A stretch of DNA of 64,000 bases from Ochrobactrum teleogrylli (GCF_006376685.1 NZ_VEWL01000003.1:62001-126000); one strand, 5' to 3'. Positions 55,133-64,000 are shown, numbered from the stretch's first letter. The notes: generated by a model from the sequence alone, not told the origin. Program-made: numbers and translations.

Positions 55133-56257
55133 TCAGAAGCTTTCGCGGAACAGCCGGTTCAGATCGGCGATCACCTGTTCTGCCGGTTCATGGCCCTGAA
55201 GCCCCTTGTTGATGCGCTCTGACGCTGCTTCCTGAAACGGCATATAGCCGTCATGGCGTGGGCGCACCCACGCCCCTTCAAGCGTTGCGCGGGTGTCGCG
55301 ATAGAAGTCCGACGTGGCCGCATTCACGCTGTCGTCTTCCCATGCTTCCGCATGGCCGGGCTGGCCGTTGGAAGCAGCATAAAGCCCCTTCTGCACTGCG
55401 CCGCTCGCTATCCAATAGGCGAAGTCGATGGCCGCTTGCGGGTTCTTCGTAAAGGCCGAGACGGCAATACCTGTTCCGCCCAGAGCCGAACCCACGACAC
55501 CCTTCACGCCTGCCGGAATATCGGCAAAACGGATCAGACGGTCGCGGAAACCCGGCATGGCATAGTTCACATATCCATAGATCAAGGGCACGCAGGCAAT
55601 GCCGGAATCGGGCTTTGCCATTTCTTCGAACACCGCAATCGGGTCCATGCTGAAACATTCCGGCTTCACCAGCGCAGCGATTTCCCGAAGCTGTTCAAAA
55701 GCCGTCACGCCGTCTTCAAGGCGGATCAACGCGCCCTCGGTGGCACAAGGCGAACCGTTATTGGCAGCGAATGTATAGAAGCACATCAGCGAATGCGGCG
55801 AGCGCAATGGCAAAAGCACCTTGCCCGCGCGCGCCAGTTCCAGCACTTCGGCCCAACTTGTGGCGGGCTTTTTGATCAGGTCCGGACGCCATGCCTGAAC
55901 CTGCGTGGCCGCATCGAGCGGAAACGCCCATTGATGGCCCTGCCAGTTATAGCTTGGGAAGGATTGCCCGACCGAACCGTCGGCCAGCGCCTCCAGCTCG
56001 GCTTCGCGGCCCGGCACATCGAGCGGCAGCAGGCAGCCTTCCTTGGTGATCTGGCCGACATGGGGATGATCGATCACGATCATATCGAAATTGCGCGCCA
56101 ATTCCTCGACCGGAAAGGTCTCGAAATCCTGCAAGGAACGCTTTTCCCATTCGATCTCGACGCCCTTGTCGCTCAGCCATTGCGTGGCGCCGGCAACCAT
56201 CGGATCGTAACCGCGCGGGTGGCTCCAGGTCATGCCTTTCAGCTTGATCGCACTCAT
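55133..56257 (-). CDS. Solute-binding-protein-like protein without signal peptide
   Basis: A 374-residue protein of the family 1 extracellular solute-binding fold: first strand LKGMTWSHPRGYDPMVAGATQWLSD, DMIVIDHPHVGQITKEG, then a C-terminal segment with VVGSALGGTGIAVSAFTKNPQAAIDFAYWI and ASERINKGL. Unlike the other binding proteins in the window it starts MSAIKLKGMTWSHPRG with no hydrophobic leader, and no upstream start supplies one, since upstream lies the coding CoA-transferase gene. So it appears cytoplasmic. Its start overlaps the stop of the CoA-transferase gene by four bases, indicating coupled synthesis. No permease or ATPase gene is near. It may sense or sequester the substrate or product of the transferase. 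Confidence 0.82.
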   Translation of the reverse strand: MSAIKLKGMTWSHPRGYDPMVAGATQWLSDKGVEIEWEKRSLQDFETFPVEELARNFDMIVIDHPHVGQITKEGCLLPLDVPGREAELEALADGSVGQSFPSYNWQGHQWAFPLDAATQVQAWRPDLIKKPATSWAEVLELARAGKVLLPLRSPHSLMCFYTFAANNGSPCATEGALIRLEDGVTAFEQLREIAALVKPECFSMDPIAVFEEMAKPDSGIACVPLIYGYVNYAMPGFRDRLIRFADIPAGVKGVVGSALGGTGIAVSAFTKNPQAAIDFAYWIASGAVQKGLYAASNGQPGHAEAWEDDSVNAATSDFYRDTRATLEGAWVRPRHDGYMPFQEAASERINKGLQGHEPAEQVIADLNRLFRESF

Positions 56258-57411
56258 AGACCAAATTCCTCACGAATTGCCTTGCTATTTTCTCCGACGC
56301 GCGGCGCTGCCCGTTCCACCTTGTGGCGCTGCCCGTTGATGCGCAGCGGCGAGCGAGTGGTGGTGATGGACACGTCATCCTCACGCGTGACGGTCTGCAG
56401 CATGTCGAGAACCGAAAAGCCGTCGCTGGACAGAAGCTCTTCCCAGTTGAGAACGCGGGCGCACCAGATATCCGCCGGTTCCAGAATGGCCAGCCATTCA
56501 TCCACCGTCTTCTGGGCGATGCGGTCGGCGATCAGGCGCTTGATTTCATCGCGCTTGGTAAACCAGCTCGACGGATCGTCGGCATAGGGCGCCAGCGTGT
56601 CGGCCTCCAGCAGCGCCGCCAGTTTCGGGATCGGCGTCATGGCAATGGCGAGATAGGCATCCGCCGCCTGATAGACCCCGTAAGGTGCAGAGAGATAAGC
56701 ATGCGCGCTGCGGAAATCGGAACGTTTTGGTAAACGGCGTCCGTCATTGAGATGGGTGGTCAGCACTTCGAACTGGAAATCGACCAGCGCTTCGAGCAGG
56801 CTTGTCTCCACATGCGCGCCCTTGCCGGAAATGCCGCGCCGCACCAGTGCAGCGAGAATGCCCTGCGCCACCGCAGCGCCTGCCAGCATGTCGGCGACAG
56901 CCAGACCAAACGGCACCGGTCCCTGCCCTTCATCACCATTGAGCCACATCAGGCCTGAACGCGCCTGCGCCAGCAGATCCTGCCCGGGACGCTTGACCCA
57001 AGGACCTTCCTCGCCATAGCCGCTGATGGAGGCATAGACGAGGCGCGGATTGATCGCCTTGGCGGATTCATAATCAAGCCCGAGGCGTTCGATGACGCCA
57101 GGACGGAAATTCTGGATCAGAACATCGGCCTTGGTGATGAGCTTCTTCAGCGCTTCCACATCATCCGGATTTTTCAGGTCCAGCGCCAGACTGTCCTTGC
57201 CGCGATTGATGGCGTGGAAAATCGTTGAATCGCCACCGATCTCCGTATCGCTCAGATAAAGCCTGCGCGACAGGTCGCCGCCGTCCGGGCGCTCGATCTT
57301 GATGACCCGCGCTCCAAGGTCCATCAGCCGCAGCGAGCAATAAGGCCCCGACAGAAACTGGCTCATATCCACAACAACGAGCCCGCTCAGCGGCAGTTCA
57401 TTTTCCGGCAT
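56254..57411 (-). CDS. Class III (CaiB/BaiF) CoA-transferase
   Basis: A 385-residue family III CoA-transferase. Typical features are LSGLVVVDMSQFLSGPYCSL at the start, the DLGARVIKIERPDGGD nucleotide-side motif, NFRPGVIERLGLDYE, the GYGEEGPW loop and the catalytic aspartate about residue 174 (GLAVADMLAGAAVAQGIL). Such enzymes move CoA between carboxylic acids such as carnitine, formate/oxalate or mesaconate. The acid here is unknown. It is coupled to the solute-binding-like gene. Its promoter region has a separate palindrome, so it is regulated apart from the sugar operon. Confidence 0.9.
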   Translation of the reverse strand: MPENELPLSGLVVVDMSQFLSGPYCSLRLMDLGARVIKIERPDGGDLSRRLYLSDTEIGGDSTIFHAINRGKDSLALDLKNPDDVEALKKLITKADVLIQNFRPGVIERLGLDYESAKAINPRLVYASISGYGEEGPWVKRPGQDLLAQARSGLMWLNGDEGQGPVPFGLAVADMLAGAAVAQGILAALVRRGISGKGAHVETSLLEALVDFQFEVLTTHLNDGRRLPKRSDFRSAHAYLSAPYGVYQAADAYLAIAMTPIPKLAALLEADTLAPYADDPSSWFTKRDEIKRLIADRIAQKTVDEWLAILEPADIWCARVLNWEELLSSDGFSVLDMLQTVTREDDVSITTTRSPLRINGQRHKVERAAPRVGENSKAIREEFGL

Positions 57412-57438
57412 CGGGAAATTCCCTCCTCATGAATTTCT

Positions 57439-57461
57439 TATGTAAATATAATCTTCACATA
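57439..57461. promoter_or_regulatory. Palindrome upstream of CoA-transferase operon
   Basis: TATGTAAA-TATAATC-TTCACATA is an inverted repeat (seven of eight arm positions complementary) located 28 bases before the CoA-transferase start in a short AT-rich gap. It has the size of a GntR- or IclR-type operator. The binding protein is not known. Confidence 0.45.
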
Positions 57462-57498
57462 TGGATTTATAGAAGGCAAGACTGAAATTGCCCTAAAA

Positions 57499-57532
57499 AC
57501 AAAAACGCCGCCCGAAACGGACGGCGTTTTCA
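57499..57532 (-). terminator. Terminator of the sox operon
   Basis: AAAACGCCG and CGGCGTTTT form the outer stem, extended inward by CCG/CGG past a one-base mismatch. On the minus strand, TTTTTG follows. It lies 30 bases past the soxG stop. Confidence 0.85.
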
Positions 57533-57561
57533 GCTCTCTAAAAAGAAAATGCGAAAGACGG

Positions 57562-58116
57562 TCAGATCGCCAGTTCGACTTCGCGGCTTGCGGTTTCGAG
57601 CAGCGTCCAGACATGGTCGGCAAGCGAGTTCCACACTTCGATCCGGTAGTGATCCGCATCCCATTTCAGGAGGATGATCTGCACGCGGTCGAAGATGGTG
57701 CGCGCCACACCGGGCGCGGCCATGGAAGCAAGGTCGAGCGGCGAAGCGGCATTGAGCAGCCATTCGGCCTGCGCGCCGGTGATGTCGATGCCGGTCTCGC
57801 GATGGCTTACCTCGACCAGCGCATGCGGTTCTGTCTCGTAAAGGCTCGCGAAGGCCGCGACGATCTCCGCGGCCTTGCCGTCATCGGCCCAGATATACCA
57901 TTCATCCGGTCCGATGCAGGCGACGGCGATCTCGCCGGTTTTTACAAGCCCGCCAATCTTTGCCGGGATTTTTGCGCCGAGCGCCTTTTCCGCCAGCGCC
58001 AGTTTTTCCGGCTTGAAGCGCAGGACAAAGCGCGCACCATCAGCAGCCGGACGGATATCGAGCTTGCCCGGAATGGCAACCGCGCGGCTCGCAAAAGGGT
58101 TGGTCTGTTGCAGCAT
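57562..58116 (-). CDS. soxG: Sarcosine oxidase gamma subunit
   Basis: A 184-residue subunit of heterotetrameric sarcosine oxidase, cytoplasmic. Recognisable are ACIGPDEWYIWADD and the GcvT-like HRETGIDITGAQAEWLLNAASPLDL stretch. It is the last gene of soxBDAG, 10 bases behind soxA. Confidence 0.92.
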   Translation of the reverse strand: MLQQTNPFASRAVAIPGKLDIRPAADGARFVLRFKPEKLALAEKALGAKIPAKIGGLVKTGEIAVACIGPDEWYIWADDGKAAEIVAAFASLYETEPHALVEVSHRETGIDITGAQAEWLLNAASPLDLASMAAPGVARTIFDRVQIILLKWDADHYRIEVWNSLADHVWTLLETASREVELAI

Positions 58117-58126
58117 GATGCGATCC

Positions 58127-61126
58127 TTATCCGTTCAGCTTCTTGCCTTCTGGGTCATAAAAGACGAGCCCAGTGATTTCCGCCTCATGCACACTGCCAT
58201 CCGGCATCGGCATATAAATGGTTTCGCCCGTGCGATCCTTGCCGCCAGCAACCAGCGCCATGGCGAAGGAACGGCCCAGCGTCTCGCTCCAATAGGACGA
58301 AGTGACATGGCCCAGCATGGTCATCGGCACGGCCTGTTTCGGATCGGCGACGATCTGCGCGCCTTCCTCCAGCACCAGCTTAGGGTCCTTCGGCAGCAGG
58401 CCGACCAGATGCTTGCGATCCTTCTTCAGCATGTCCGGGCGCGCCAGCGAACGCTTGCCGACGAAGTCCGGCTTCTGCTTGCCGATGGCCCAGCCGAGCG
58501 CGGCATCGTCCGGCGTCACCGTGCCGTCCGTATCCTGACCGACGATGATATAGCCCTTTTCGGCGCGCAGCACATGCATGGTTTCGGTGCCATAGGGCGT
58601 GATGTCGTATTTCTGGCCCGCTTCATAAAGCGCCTTCCACAAAGCCAGGCCGTAACGCGACGGGACATTGATTTCGAAGCCGAGTTCGCCGGTAAAGCTC
58701 ATACGGAATAGACGCGCCGGTACGCCGAGGAATGTGCATTCCGCCACCGACATATGCGGGAAGGCTTCGTCGGAAATATCCACGCCCTCGACCATCGGTT
58801 CGATCAGCTTGCGCGCATTCTGTCCGTTCAGCGCCACCACGGCCCATTGTTCAGTCGTGGAGGTCAGCGAAACCTTGAGGTCCGGCCATTCCGTCTGGAG
58901 ATAATCCTCCATCATGTTCAGCACACGCGGCGCGCCGCCGGTGGTGGTGGTGACGTGGAACCGATCCTGCGACAGCCTGCCGACGACACCGTCATCGCGG
59001 ATGAAGCCGTCTTCACCGAGCAGCAGACCGTAACGGCAGCGCCCGACACCGAGCTTCGTCCATGGATTGGTGTACATGCGGTTCATGAATTCGGCTGCAT
59101 CCGGGCCGACCACTTCGATCTTGCCGAGCGTCGATGCATCGAACATACCAAGGCTGGTGCGCACGGCCTTGCATTCGCGCGCGACGGCCTTGTGCATGTC
59201 TTCGCCCGTCTTGGGGAAATACCAGGCGCGACGCCACAGCGAGACCGGCTCGAAAGCAGCGCCCTGTTCTTCCGCCCATGGATCAATCGGCGTCTTGCGC
59301 GTCACGTCGAACAGCTTGCCCCGATTGTAGCCGCAGAAAGCGCCGAAGGTCGTCGGCGTATAGGGCGGACGGAAGGTCGTCAAACCGACCTGCGGTGCGG
59401 GACGGCTGAGCGCATCGGACGCAACGGCGAGACCGTTGATGTTCGAGGTCTTGCCCTGATCTGTCGCCATGCCGTTGGTGGTGTAGCGCTTGATATGCTC
59501 GATGGAGCGGAAACCCTCACGCACGGCCAGACGAATATCCTTGGCGGTCACGTCGTTCTGGAAATCGATGAAGGCCTTTGCCTTGCCGGGATCGCGATCT
59601 GTCGGCAGCTCGCGGCAATTGACGCCCGCGCAGACGAAATCGCCCGCCACCGCATATTCGGCGGGTTTCGTCTTGTGTCCGGCATCGCTTGCCGCAGCCG
59701 CACCGCTGACGGCACCCTCGCGCAGCGCAGCCTGAAGATCGAAATTGCCGTTACCGGCACCGGCGCAGCGGCTTTCTTCCGTGCGTTCGCCCGGCAGATA
59801 GATCTGGCGTTCCTCATCCCAGATGAGCGAGCCCTTGGTGTGCGAGAAAAGATGCACGCTCGGATTCCAGCCACCAGACATCAGCACGACATCGCAAGCA
59901 ATGGTGCGCGCCGCGCCGACCGAACCGTTTTTGACCGGATTGACACGAACGGAGGAAACACGATGACGACCCGCCGTATCGCTGACGGTCCAGCCGGTCA
60001 GCGTTTCGATGCCGAGCATCTTGGCGCGGTTCACCAGACTGTCGGCGACCTGATCGCGCACATCGATAATGGCCGGTACCTTCACGCCCGCAACCGCGAG
60101 ATCGAAGGCCGCAAGCCAGGCGGAATCATGCGAGGTAACAACGACAGCCTTTTCGCCGACCTTGACGCCGTAGCGATTAAGATAGGTGCGTGCGGCACCG
60201 GCCAGCATCACGCCCGGACGATCATTGCCCGCAAAGACCAGCGGCTTTTCGATTGAGCCCTGCGCCAGCACAACCTGTTTGGCACGGACACGCCACATGC
60301 GCTCACGCGGGGCATTGGCGGCAGGCTTTGCCTGATGGTCGGTCAGGCGCTGGCAAAGGCCGACCATGTTCTGATGATAATAGCCAATCGCCGTGGTGCG
60401 CGGCAAAAGCGTGACATTCGCCATCGCGCCCAGTGCTGCCAGTGTCTGGTTCAGCCAGTCCCAGCTGGTGCGGCCATTGATGACCGGCTCCGGCTCGGAC
60501 AGGAGCGAGCCGCCCATTTCCGCCTGCTCGTCGCAGAGGAAAACTTTCGCGCCGCTCTTGGCGGCTTCAAGGGCTGCGGCAAGACCGGCAGGCCCGGCGC
60601 CCACCACCAGCACGTCGCAATAGGCATAACGGCTGGCATAGCTGTCGGGATCGGCCTCGGACGGCGATTTGCCGAGACCGGCAGCACCCCGGATGAAAGG
60701 CTCATAGACCTTGTTCCAAAAGCTCTTCGGCCACATGAAGGTCTTGTAGTAGAAGCCTGCCGAGAAGAACATATAGAAGGCGTCGTTGACCGCGCCGACA
60801 TCGTGCTTCAGCGACGGCCAGTGGTTCTGGCTTTCCGCCTTCAGCCCGTCATAAAGCTCCAGCACCGTGGCGCGGGTGTTCGGCTCGTAACGGCCCTCTC
60901 CGCGCGAAACGCCCATCAGTGCATTCGGCTCTTCGGATCCGGCAGAAAGAATGCCGCGCGGACGGTGATATTTGAACGAACGGCCCGCCAGATGCTCGCC
61001 ATTGGCCAGAAGCGCGGATGCAAGCGTATCACCCTCAAAGCCGCTATAAGTCTTGCCGTTGAAGGAAAAGCGCACGGGCTTCGCCTTGTTGATGCGGCCT
61101 TTATTATTCAAACGCATGTCGGTCAT
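58127..61126 (-). CDS. soxA: Sarcosine oxidase alpha subunit
   Basis: A 999-residue subunit that binds NAD and folate. An N-terminal ferredoxin-like domain (about 15-90: FSFNGKTYSGFEGDTLASAL, RPRGILSAGSEEPNALM) is followed by a pyridine-nucleotide oxidoreductase domain (VLVVGAGPAGLAAALEAAKSG, about 175) and a C-terminal aminomethyltransferase-like domain of about 380 residues that takes the one-carbon unit to tetrahydrofolate. Length is normal. Its ATG shares one base with the soxD stop (TAATG). Confidence 0.95.
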   Translation of the reverse strand: MTDMRLNNKGRINKAKPVRFSFNGKTYSGFEGDTLASALLANGEHLAGRSFKYHRPRGILSAGSEEPNALMGVSRGEGRYEPNTRATVLELYDGLKAESQNHWPSLKHDVGAVNDAFYMFFSAGFYYKTFMWPKSFWNKVYEPFIRGAAGLGKSPSEADPDSYASRYAYCDVLVVGAGPAGLAAALEAAKSGAKVFLCDEQAEMGGSLLSEPEPVINGRTSWDWLNQTLAALGAMANVTLLPRTTAIGYYHQNMVGLCQRLTDHQAKPAANAPRERMWRVRAKQVVLAQGSIEKPLVFAGNDRPGVMLAGAARTYLNRYGVKVGEKAVVVTSHDSAWLAAFDLAVAGVKVPAIIDVRDQVADSLVNRAKMLGIETLTGWTVSDTAGRHRVSSVRVNPVKNGSVGAARTIACDVVLMSGGWNPSVHLFSHTKGSLIWDEERQIYLPGERTEESRCAGAGNGNFDLQAALREGAVSGAAAASDAGHKTKPAEYAVAGDFVCAGVNCRELPTDRDPGKAKAFIDFQNDVTAKDIRLAVREGFRSIEHIKRYTTNGMATDQGKTSNINGLAVASDALSRPAPQVGLTTFRPPYTPTTFGAFCGYNRGKLFDVTRKTPIDPWAEEQGAAFEPVSLWRRAWYFPKTGEDMHKAVARECKAVRTSLGMFDASTLGKIEVVGPDAAEFMNRMYTNPWTKLGVGRCRYGLLLGEDGFIRDDGVVGRLSQDRFHVTTTTGGAPRVLNMMEDYLQTEWPDLKVSLTSTTEQWAVVALNGQNARKLIEPMVEGVDISDEAFPHMSVAECTFLGVPARLFRMSFTGELGFEINVPSRYGLALWKALYEAGQKYDITPYGTETMHVLRAEKGYIIVGQDTDGTVTPDDAALGWAIGKQKPDFVGKRSLARPDMLKKDRKHLVGLLPKDPKLVLEEGAQIVADPKQAVPMTMLGHVTSSYWSETLGRSFAMALVAGGKDRTGETIYMPMPDGSVHEAEITGLVFYDPEGKKLNG

Positions 61127-61431
61127 TATTTCGTCTCCGCAGCGGGAGTTTCTGCCAATACAGGGCGCGGCTCACCGGCCTTATAGGTCGTGACGAATTT
61201 GTCGCTCACCGTGTCGCGCACCGCATTGAAGAAGCGGCCGCAACCGTTGATGTGCCGCCAGCGTTCAAAATGCGTCCCTCGCGGGTTTGAGCGGGTGAAC
61301 AGGAAATCGCGCCATTCATCGTCGGAATAGGTTGAAGGATCGGCAGGACGCGCAATATGCGCTTCGCCCGCATAGGCGAATTCGAGTTCCGGACGTTCCA
61401 TGTCGCAGTAAGGGCAACGGATCAAAAGCAT
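61126..61431 (-). CDS. soxD: Sarcosine oxidase delta subunit
   Basis: A 101-residue zinc-binding subunit. The ligands are visible as CPYC (Cys6, Cys9) and RHINGCGRFFN (His60, Cys64). It stabilises the complex with alpha and beta. It overlaps soxA by one base and follows soxB by 12 bases. Confidence 0.94.
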   Translation of the reverse strand: MLLIRCPYCDMERPELEFAYAGEAHIARPADPSTYSDDEWRDFLFTRSNPRGTHFERWRHINGCGRFFNAVRDTVSDKFVTTYKAGEPRPVLAETPAAETK

Positions 61432-61443
61432 GTCGATATTTCC

Positions 61444-62697
61444 TCAGTGCGCAACTGCGGCAGCCGCCGCTTCGTCGATCAGGCGACCCGTCTTGAAACG
61501 GTCGAGCGTGAACGGCGCGTTGATCCAGTGCGGCTCGTCGCGAGCGATGGTGTGGGCAAAGACATGCGCCGAACCCGGCGTTGCCTTGAAGCCGCCGGTG
61601 CCCCAGCCGCAATTGACATAGAGGCCCGGAACCGGCGTCTTGCCGATGATCGGCGAGCGATCCGGGGTGACGTCGACGATGCCGCCCCATTTGCGCAACA
61701 TACGCATGCGGGTGAAGATCGGGAAGATTTCGCAGATCGCCGCCAGCGTATGCTCGATCAGCGGCAGGCCGCCGCGCTGGCTGTAGGAAGTGTACTGATC
61801 CGTACCCGAACCGATCACCAGCTCGCCCTTGTCGGACTGGCTGATATAGGCATGGACGGTGTTGGACATGACCACGCAGGGGAAGATCGGCTTGACCGGC
61901 TCGGACACCAGCGCCTGCAGCGGGAAGCTTTCAAGCGGCATGCGCACACCAGCCGTATCCATGACGACCGAGGTGTTGCCTGCGGTCGAAACGGCGACCT
62001 TCTTGGCCTTGATGAAACCGCGCGCGGTTTCAACGCCGGTCACACGGCCAGAAGCATCACGACGGATCGATAGAACCGGGCAATTCTGGATGATATCCAC
62101 GCCGCGTTGGGTCGCGCCGCGCGCATAGCCCCAGGCCACCGCATCATGACGGGCCACGCCGCCGCGACGCTGCAAGGTTGCGCCAACCACCGGATAGCGG
62201 GCATTGGGCGAAATATCGAGCGGCGGGCAATATTCTTTGGCTTCTTCTTTCGACAGCCATTCATTGTCGATGCCGTTGAGGCGGTTGGCATGGATATGGC
62301 GCTTGAAGCTCTGCACATCATGCACCGTATGCGCCAGCATCATGACGCCGCGCTGTGAGAACATAACGTTGTAGTTGAGGTCCTGACTGAGCCCCTCCCA
62401 CAGCTTCACCGCATGTTCGTAGAGATGCGCGCTCTCGTCATAGAGATAGTTGGAGCGAATGATGGTGGTGTTGCGCCCCGTATTGCCACCGCCGAGCCAG
62501 CCCTTTTCGATCACGGCGACATTGGTGATGCCGTGTTCCTTGGCCAGATAATAGGCGGCACCCAGACCATGACCGCCCGCGCCGACGATGATCACATCAT
62601 ACTCGGCCTTGGGTTCGGCATTGGGCCATTGCGGGTCCCAGTTCTTGTTACCGGAAAGCGCGTTTTTGATAATAGAAGCTGCAGAAAAGCGGGACAT
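61444..62697 (-). CDS. soxB: Sarcosine oxidase beta subunit
   Basis: A 417-residue flavoprotein that oxidises sarcosine to glycine. FAD binding is at [20 protein letters not shown] (about 33-52), and the histidine covalently linked to FMN is probably in ARHDAVAWG (about His184). A further conserved segment is [20 protein letters not shown] near the C-terminus. The start at 62697 gives the family N-terminus [14 protein letters not shown]; the earlier frame is rejected. First gene of soxBDAG, which clears betaine-derived sarcosine to glycine and methylene-tetrahydrofolate. Confidence 0.95.
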   Translation of the reverse strand: MSRFSAASIIKNALSGNKNWDPQWPNAEPKAEYDVIIVGAGGHGLGAAYYLAKEHGITNVAVIEKGWLGGGNTGRNTTIIRSNYLYDESAHLYEHAVKLWEGLSQDLNYNVMFSQRGVMMLAHTVHDVQSFKRHIHANRLNGIDNEWLSKEEAKEYCPPLDISPNARYPVVGATLQRRGGVARHDAVAWGYARGATQRGVDIIQNCPVLSIRRDASGRVTGVETARGFIKAKKVAVSTAGNTSVVMDTAGVRMPLESFPLQALVSEPVKPIFPCVVMSNTVHAYISQSDKGELVIGSGTDQYTSYSQRGGLPLIEHTLAAICEIFPIFTRMRMLRKWGGIVDVTPDRSPIIGKTPVPGLYVNCGWGTGGFKATPGSAHVFAHTIARDEPHWINAPFTLDRFKTGRLIDEAAAAAVAH

Positions 62698-62887
62698 GAA
62701 CAACCACCAGTTTCGCGGCTGCAAGCACCCTGACGGCACATGCGAAGCCTTTGATGATATTTCTATTGTGTCCTGTGAAAACCCGACAGCAGGCTTGCGT
62801 CAAAAGACGCCATAAATACGACATGCGCACCATTTCGCGACATGACGCCCCGCGCAATAACGATGGCTTTTTGCCTGCCCGCCAGTC

Positions 62888-62911
62888 CTCCTGACAGACA
62901 GCTGTCAGGAG
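62888..62911. promoter_or_regulatory. Perfect palindrome between soxB and the quaternary-amine binding protein
   Basis: CTCCTGACAG and CTGTCAGGAG are perfect ten-base arms around a four-base spacer (ACAG). It is in the 294-base divergent gap, about 190 bases from soxB and 80 from the binding-protein gene. A TATAGT box follows at 62948-62953. It is likely an operator for a regulator of betaine/sarcosine use, although a hairpin role cannot be excluded. Confidence 0.6.
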
Positions 62912-62991
62912 CCGGTTCCACCCAAGGTTTCCTTTTTGCGGTCGCGCTATAGTTTATCATGAACACAATTAAGCAATATGGGACGAGGAAA

Positions 62992-63921
62992 ATGTCATAC
63001 CGAGGTCTTCTGAAGGGCGCAGCCATCGCAGTCACCCTGATTGCGGGCGCGACGGGACTTTCAAATCCAGCACAATCACAGGTTGTCGTTTCATCCAAGA
63101 TCGATACGGAAGGCGGCGTGCTGGGCAACATCATTCTCGCCATGCTCAACGCCAACGGCATTCAGACGACCGACCGTATTCAGCTCGGCGCGACGCCGGT
63201 GGTGCGCAAGGCAATCGTGGCCGGTGAGATCGATATTTACCCCGAATATACCGGCAATGCGGCCTTCTTCTTCAACAAGGCAGACGATCCGCTCTGGAAA
63301 GACCCGGCCAAGGCGTTTGAGACGGCAAAGAAGCTCGATTACGACGCCAACAAGATTGTCTGGCTGTCGCCTTCGCCCGCCAACAACACCTGGGGCATTG
63401 CACTGCGCAAGGATGTGGCGGACGAAAACAAGCTCGCCAGTCTCAGCGATTTCGGCAAATATGCTTCTGGCGGCGGCAAGGTCATTCTGGCCGCCTCGTC
63501 GGAATTCGTGAATTCGGCTGCCGCCCTGCCCGCCTTCCAGACCGCCTATGGCTTCGCGCTGAAGCAGGATCAGCTGATCACTTTGTCCGGTGGCGATACG
63601 GCTGCGACCATTGCCGCCGCCGCCAACCAGACCAATGGCGCGAACGCGGCCATGGTCTACGGCACCGATGGCGGCATCGCCCCATCCGGGCTGGTGGTGC
63701 TGGAAGATGACAAGCATGTGCAGCCCGTGTATCAGCCCGCACCCATCATCCGCGAGGACGTGCTGAAAAAGAACCCGAAGATCGAAGAACTGCTGAAGCC
63801 GGTTTTCGCAAAGCTCGACCTGACCACGCTGCAGGAACTGAACGGTCGCGTGCAGTTGGGCGGTGAACCGGCCAAGGCGGTCGCCGAAGACTTCCTGAAG
63901 AAGAACGGCTTTTTGAAATAG
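62992..63921 (+). CDS. Quaternary-ammonium (glycine betaine/choline) substrate-binding protein, OsmF/OpuAC-like
   Basis: A 309-residue periplasmic binding protein with signal peptide MSYRGLLKGAAIAVTLIAGA ... AQSQ. The mature start VVVSSKIDTEGGVLGNIILAML, the EIDIYPEYTGNAAFF motif and the NNTWGIALRKDVA strand are those of the OsmF/YehZ branch of betaine binding proteins. The ATG at 62992 is preferred: the frame opening at 62959 would begin only about five bases after the TATAGT box. It is divergent from soxBDAG, fitting uptake of betaine whose demethylation yields sarcosine. Confidence 0.88.
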   Translation: MSYRGLLKGAAIAVTLIAGATGLSNPAQSQVVVSSKIDTEGGVLGNIILAMLNANGIQTTDRIQLGATPVVRKAIVAGEIDIYPEYTGNAAFFFNKADDPLWKDPAKAFETAKKLDYDANKIVWLSPSPANNTWGIALRKDVADENKLASLSDFGKYASGGGKVILAASSEFVNSAAALPAFQTAYGFALKQDQLITLSGGDTAATIAAAANQTNGANAAMVYGTDGGIAPSGLVVLEDDKHVQPVYQPAPIIREDVLKKNPKIEELLKPVFAKLDLTTLQELNGRVQLGGEPAKAVAEDFLKKNGFLK

Positions 63922-63939
63922 GCGGATAAAGGCGACCCG

Positions 63940-64000
63940 TTGCCGGATAGAATCGCAGTCCCTCATTCCAATTCGGCGAATGCTGAAAAGGCCTCGCATG
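63940..64000 (+). CDS. Probable start of next transporter gene (cut by window edge)
   Basis: A frame opens with TTG after AAAGGCGAC and stays open for 20 residues (MPDRIAVPHSNSANAEKASH) to the right edge. The gap of 18 bases from the binding-protein gene suggests the next gene of the importer operon, either a permease or ATPase. The part visible is polar and not diagnostic. Another ATG at 63979 in a different frame cannot be excluded. Confidence 0.4.
   Translation, partial: MPDRIAVPHSNSANAEKASH

Noticed and set aside
62959..62991. Earlier ATG for the quaternary-amine binding protein
   Set aside because: It starts only about five bases after the TATAGT promoter box and would put 11 polar residues before a normal signal peptide. 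The ATG at 62992 has a GAGG site.

Overview
The window is chromosomal DNA from an alphaproteobacterium of the Brucella/Ochrobactrum group. The evidence is a high-GC coding style, a divergent bepR / bepDE efflux locus, the alphaproteobacterial order murA - DUF2948 - hisD - UPF0262 - phosphatase - infA - maf - yacG - tRNA-Phe, and copies of Rhizobiales-type dispersed intergenic repeats. No phage, insertion sequence, CRISPR array or rRNA is visible. No gene in the window looks frameshifted; only the two edge genes are incomplete.

Layout. 1-4.7 kb: a PPK2 polyphosphate kinase, a convergent processive glycosyltransferase, an amino-acid-type binding protein and a 55-residue membrane protein. 4.8-10 kb: the RND pump bepDE and its TetR repressor bepR. 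10-17 kb: fadD, a glutathione transferase, a HAD phosphatase / zinc deacylase pair, pgi and a CoxG-like protein. 17.5-28.4 kb: a pyrimidine/hydantoin catabolic island, consisting of preT-preA, a Nudix-rutR pair, an N-carbamoyl-amino-acid hydrolase, a dihydropyrimidinase and a four-gene NMT1/THI5-type ABC importer. RutR-like palindromes lie in two of its promoter regions. 28.4-34.7 kb: a second RND pump with its adaptor, and an orphan histidine kinase. 34.8-42.1 kb: three tRNAs (Arg-ACG, Phe-GAA, Thr-GGT), a predicted lysozyme-inhibitor-like protein and the conserved murA-hisD-infA block.

42.7-54.9 kb: a single long minus-strand operon for a 6-deoxy-sugar, most likely L-fucose. It holds a complete sugar ABC importer, a mutarotase, a Gfo/Idh dehydrogenase, two enolase-superfamily dehydratases, an SDR, a fumarylacetoacetase-type hydrolase and a MaoC-like protein. 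An IclR regulator and a lactonase are transcribed divergently. Together the enzymes can be read as sugar -> lactone -> aldonate -> 2-keto-3-deoxy acid -> 2,4-diketo acid -> pyruvate plus lactate. 55.1-57.4 kb: a solute-binding-protein-like gene without a signal peptide, overlapping a class III CoA-transferase gene. 57.5-64 kb: soxBDAG (sarcosine oxidase) divergent from a quaternary-ammonium binding protein, which suggests betaine uptake coupled to demethylation.

The most interesting points are the RutR-governed pyrimidine island with its own unassigned importer, the cytoplasmic solute-binding protein paired with a CoA-transferase, and several palindromic operators and dispersed repeats between the genes.
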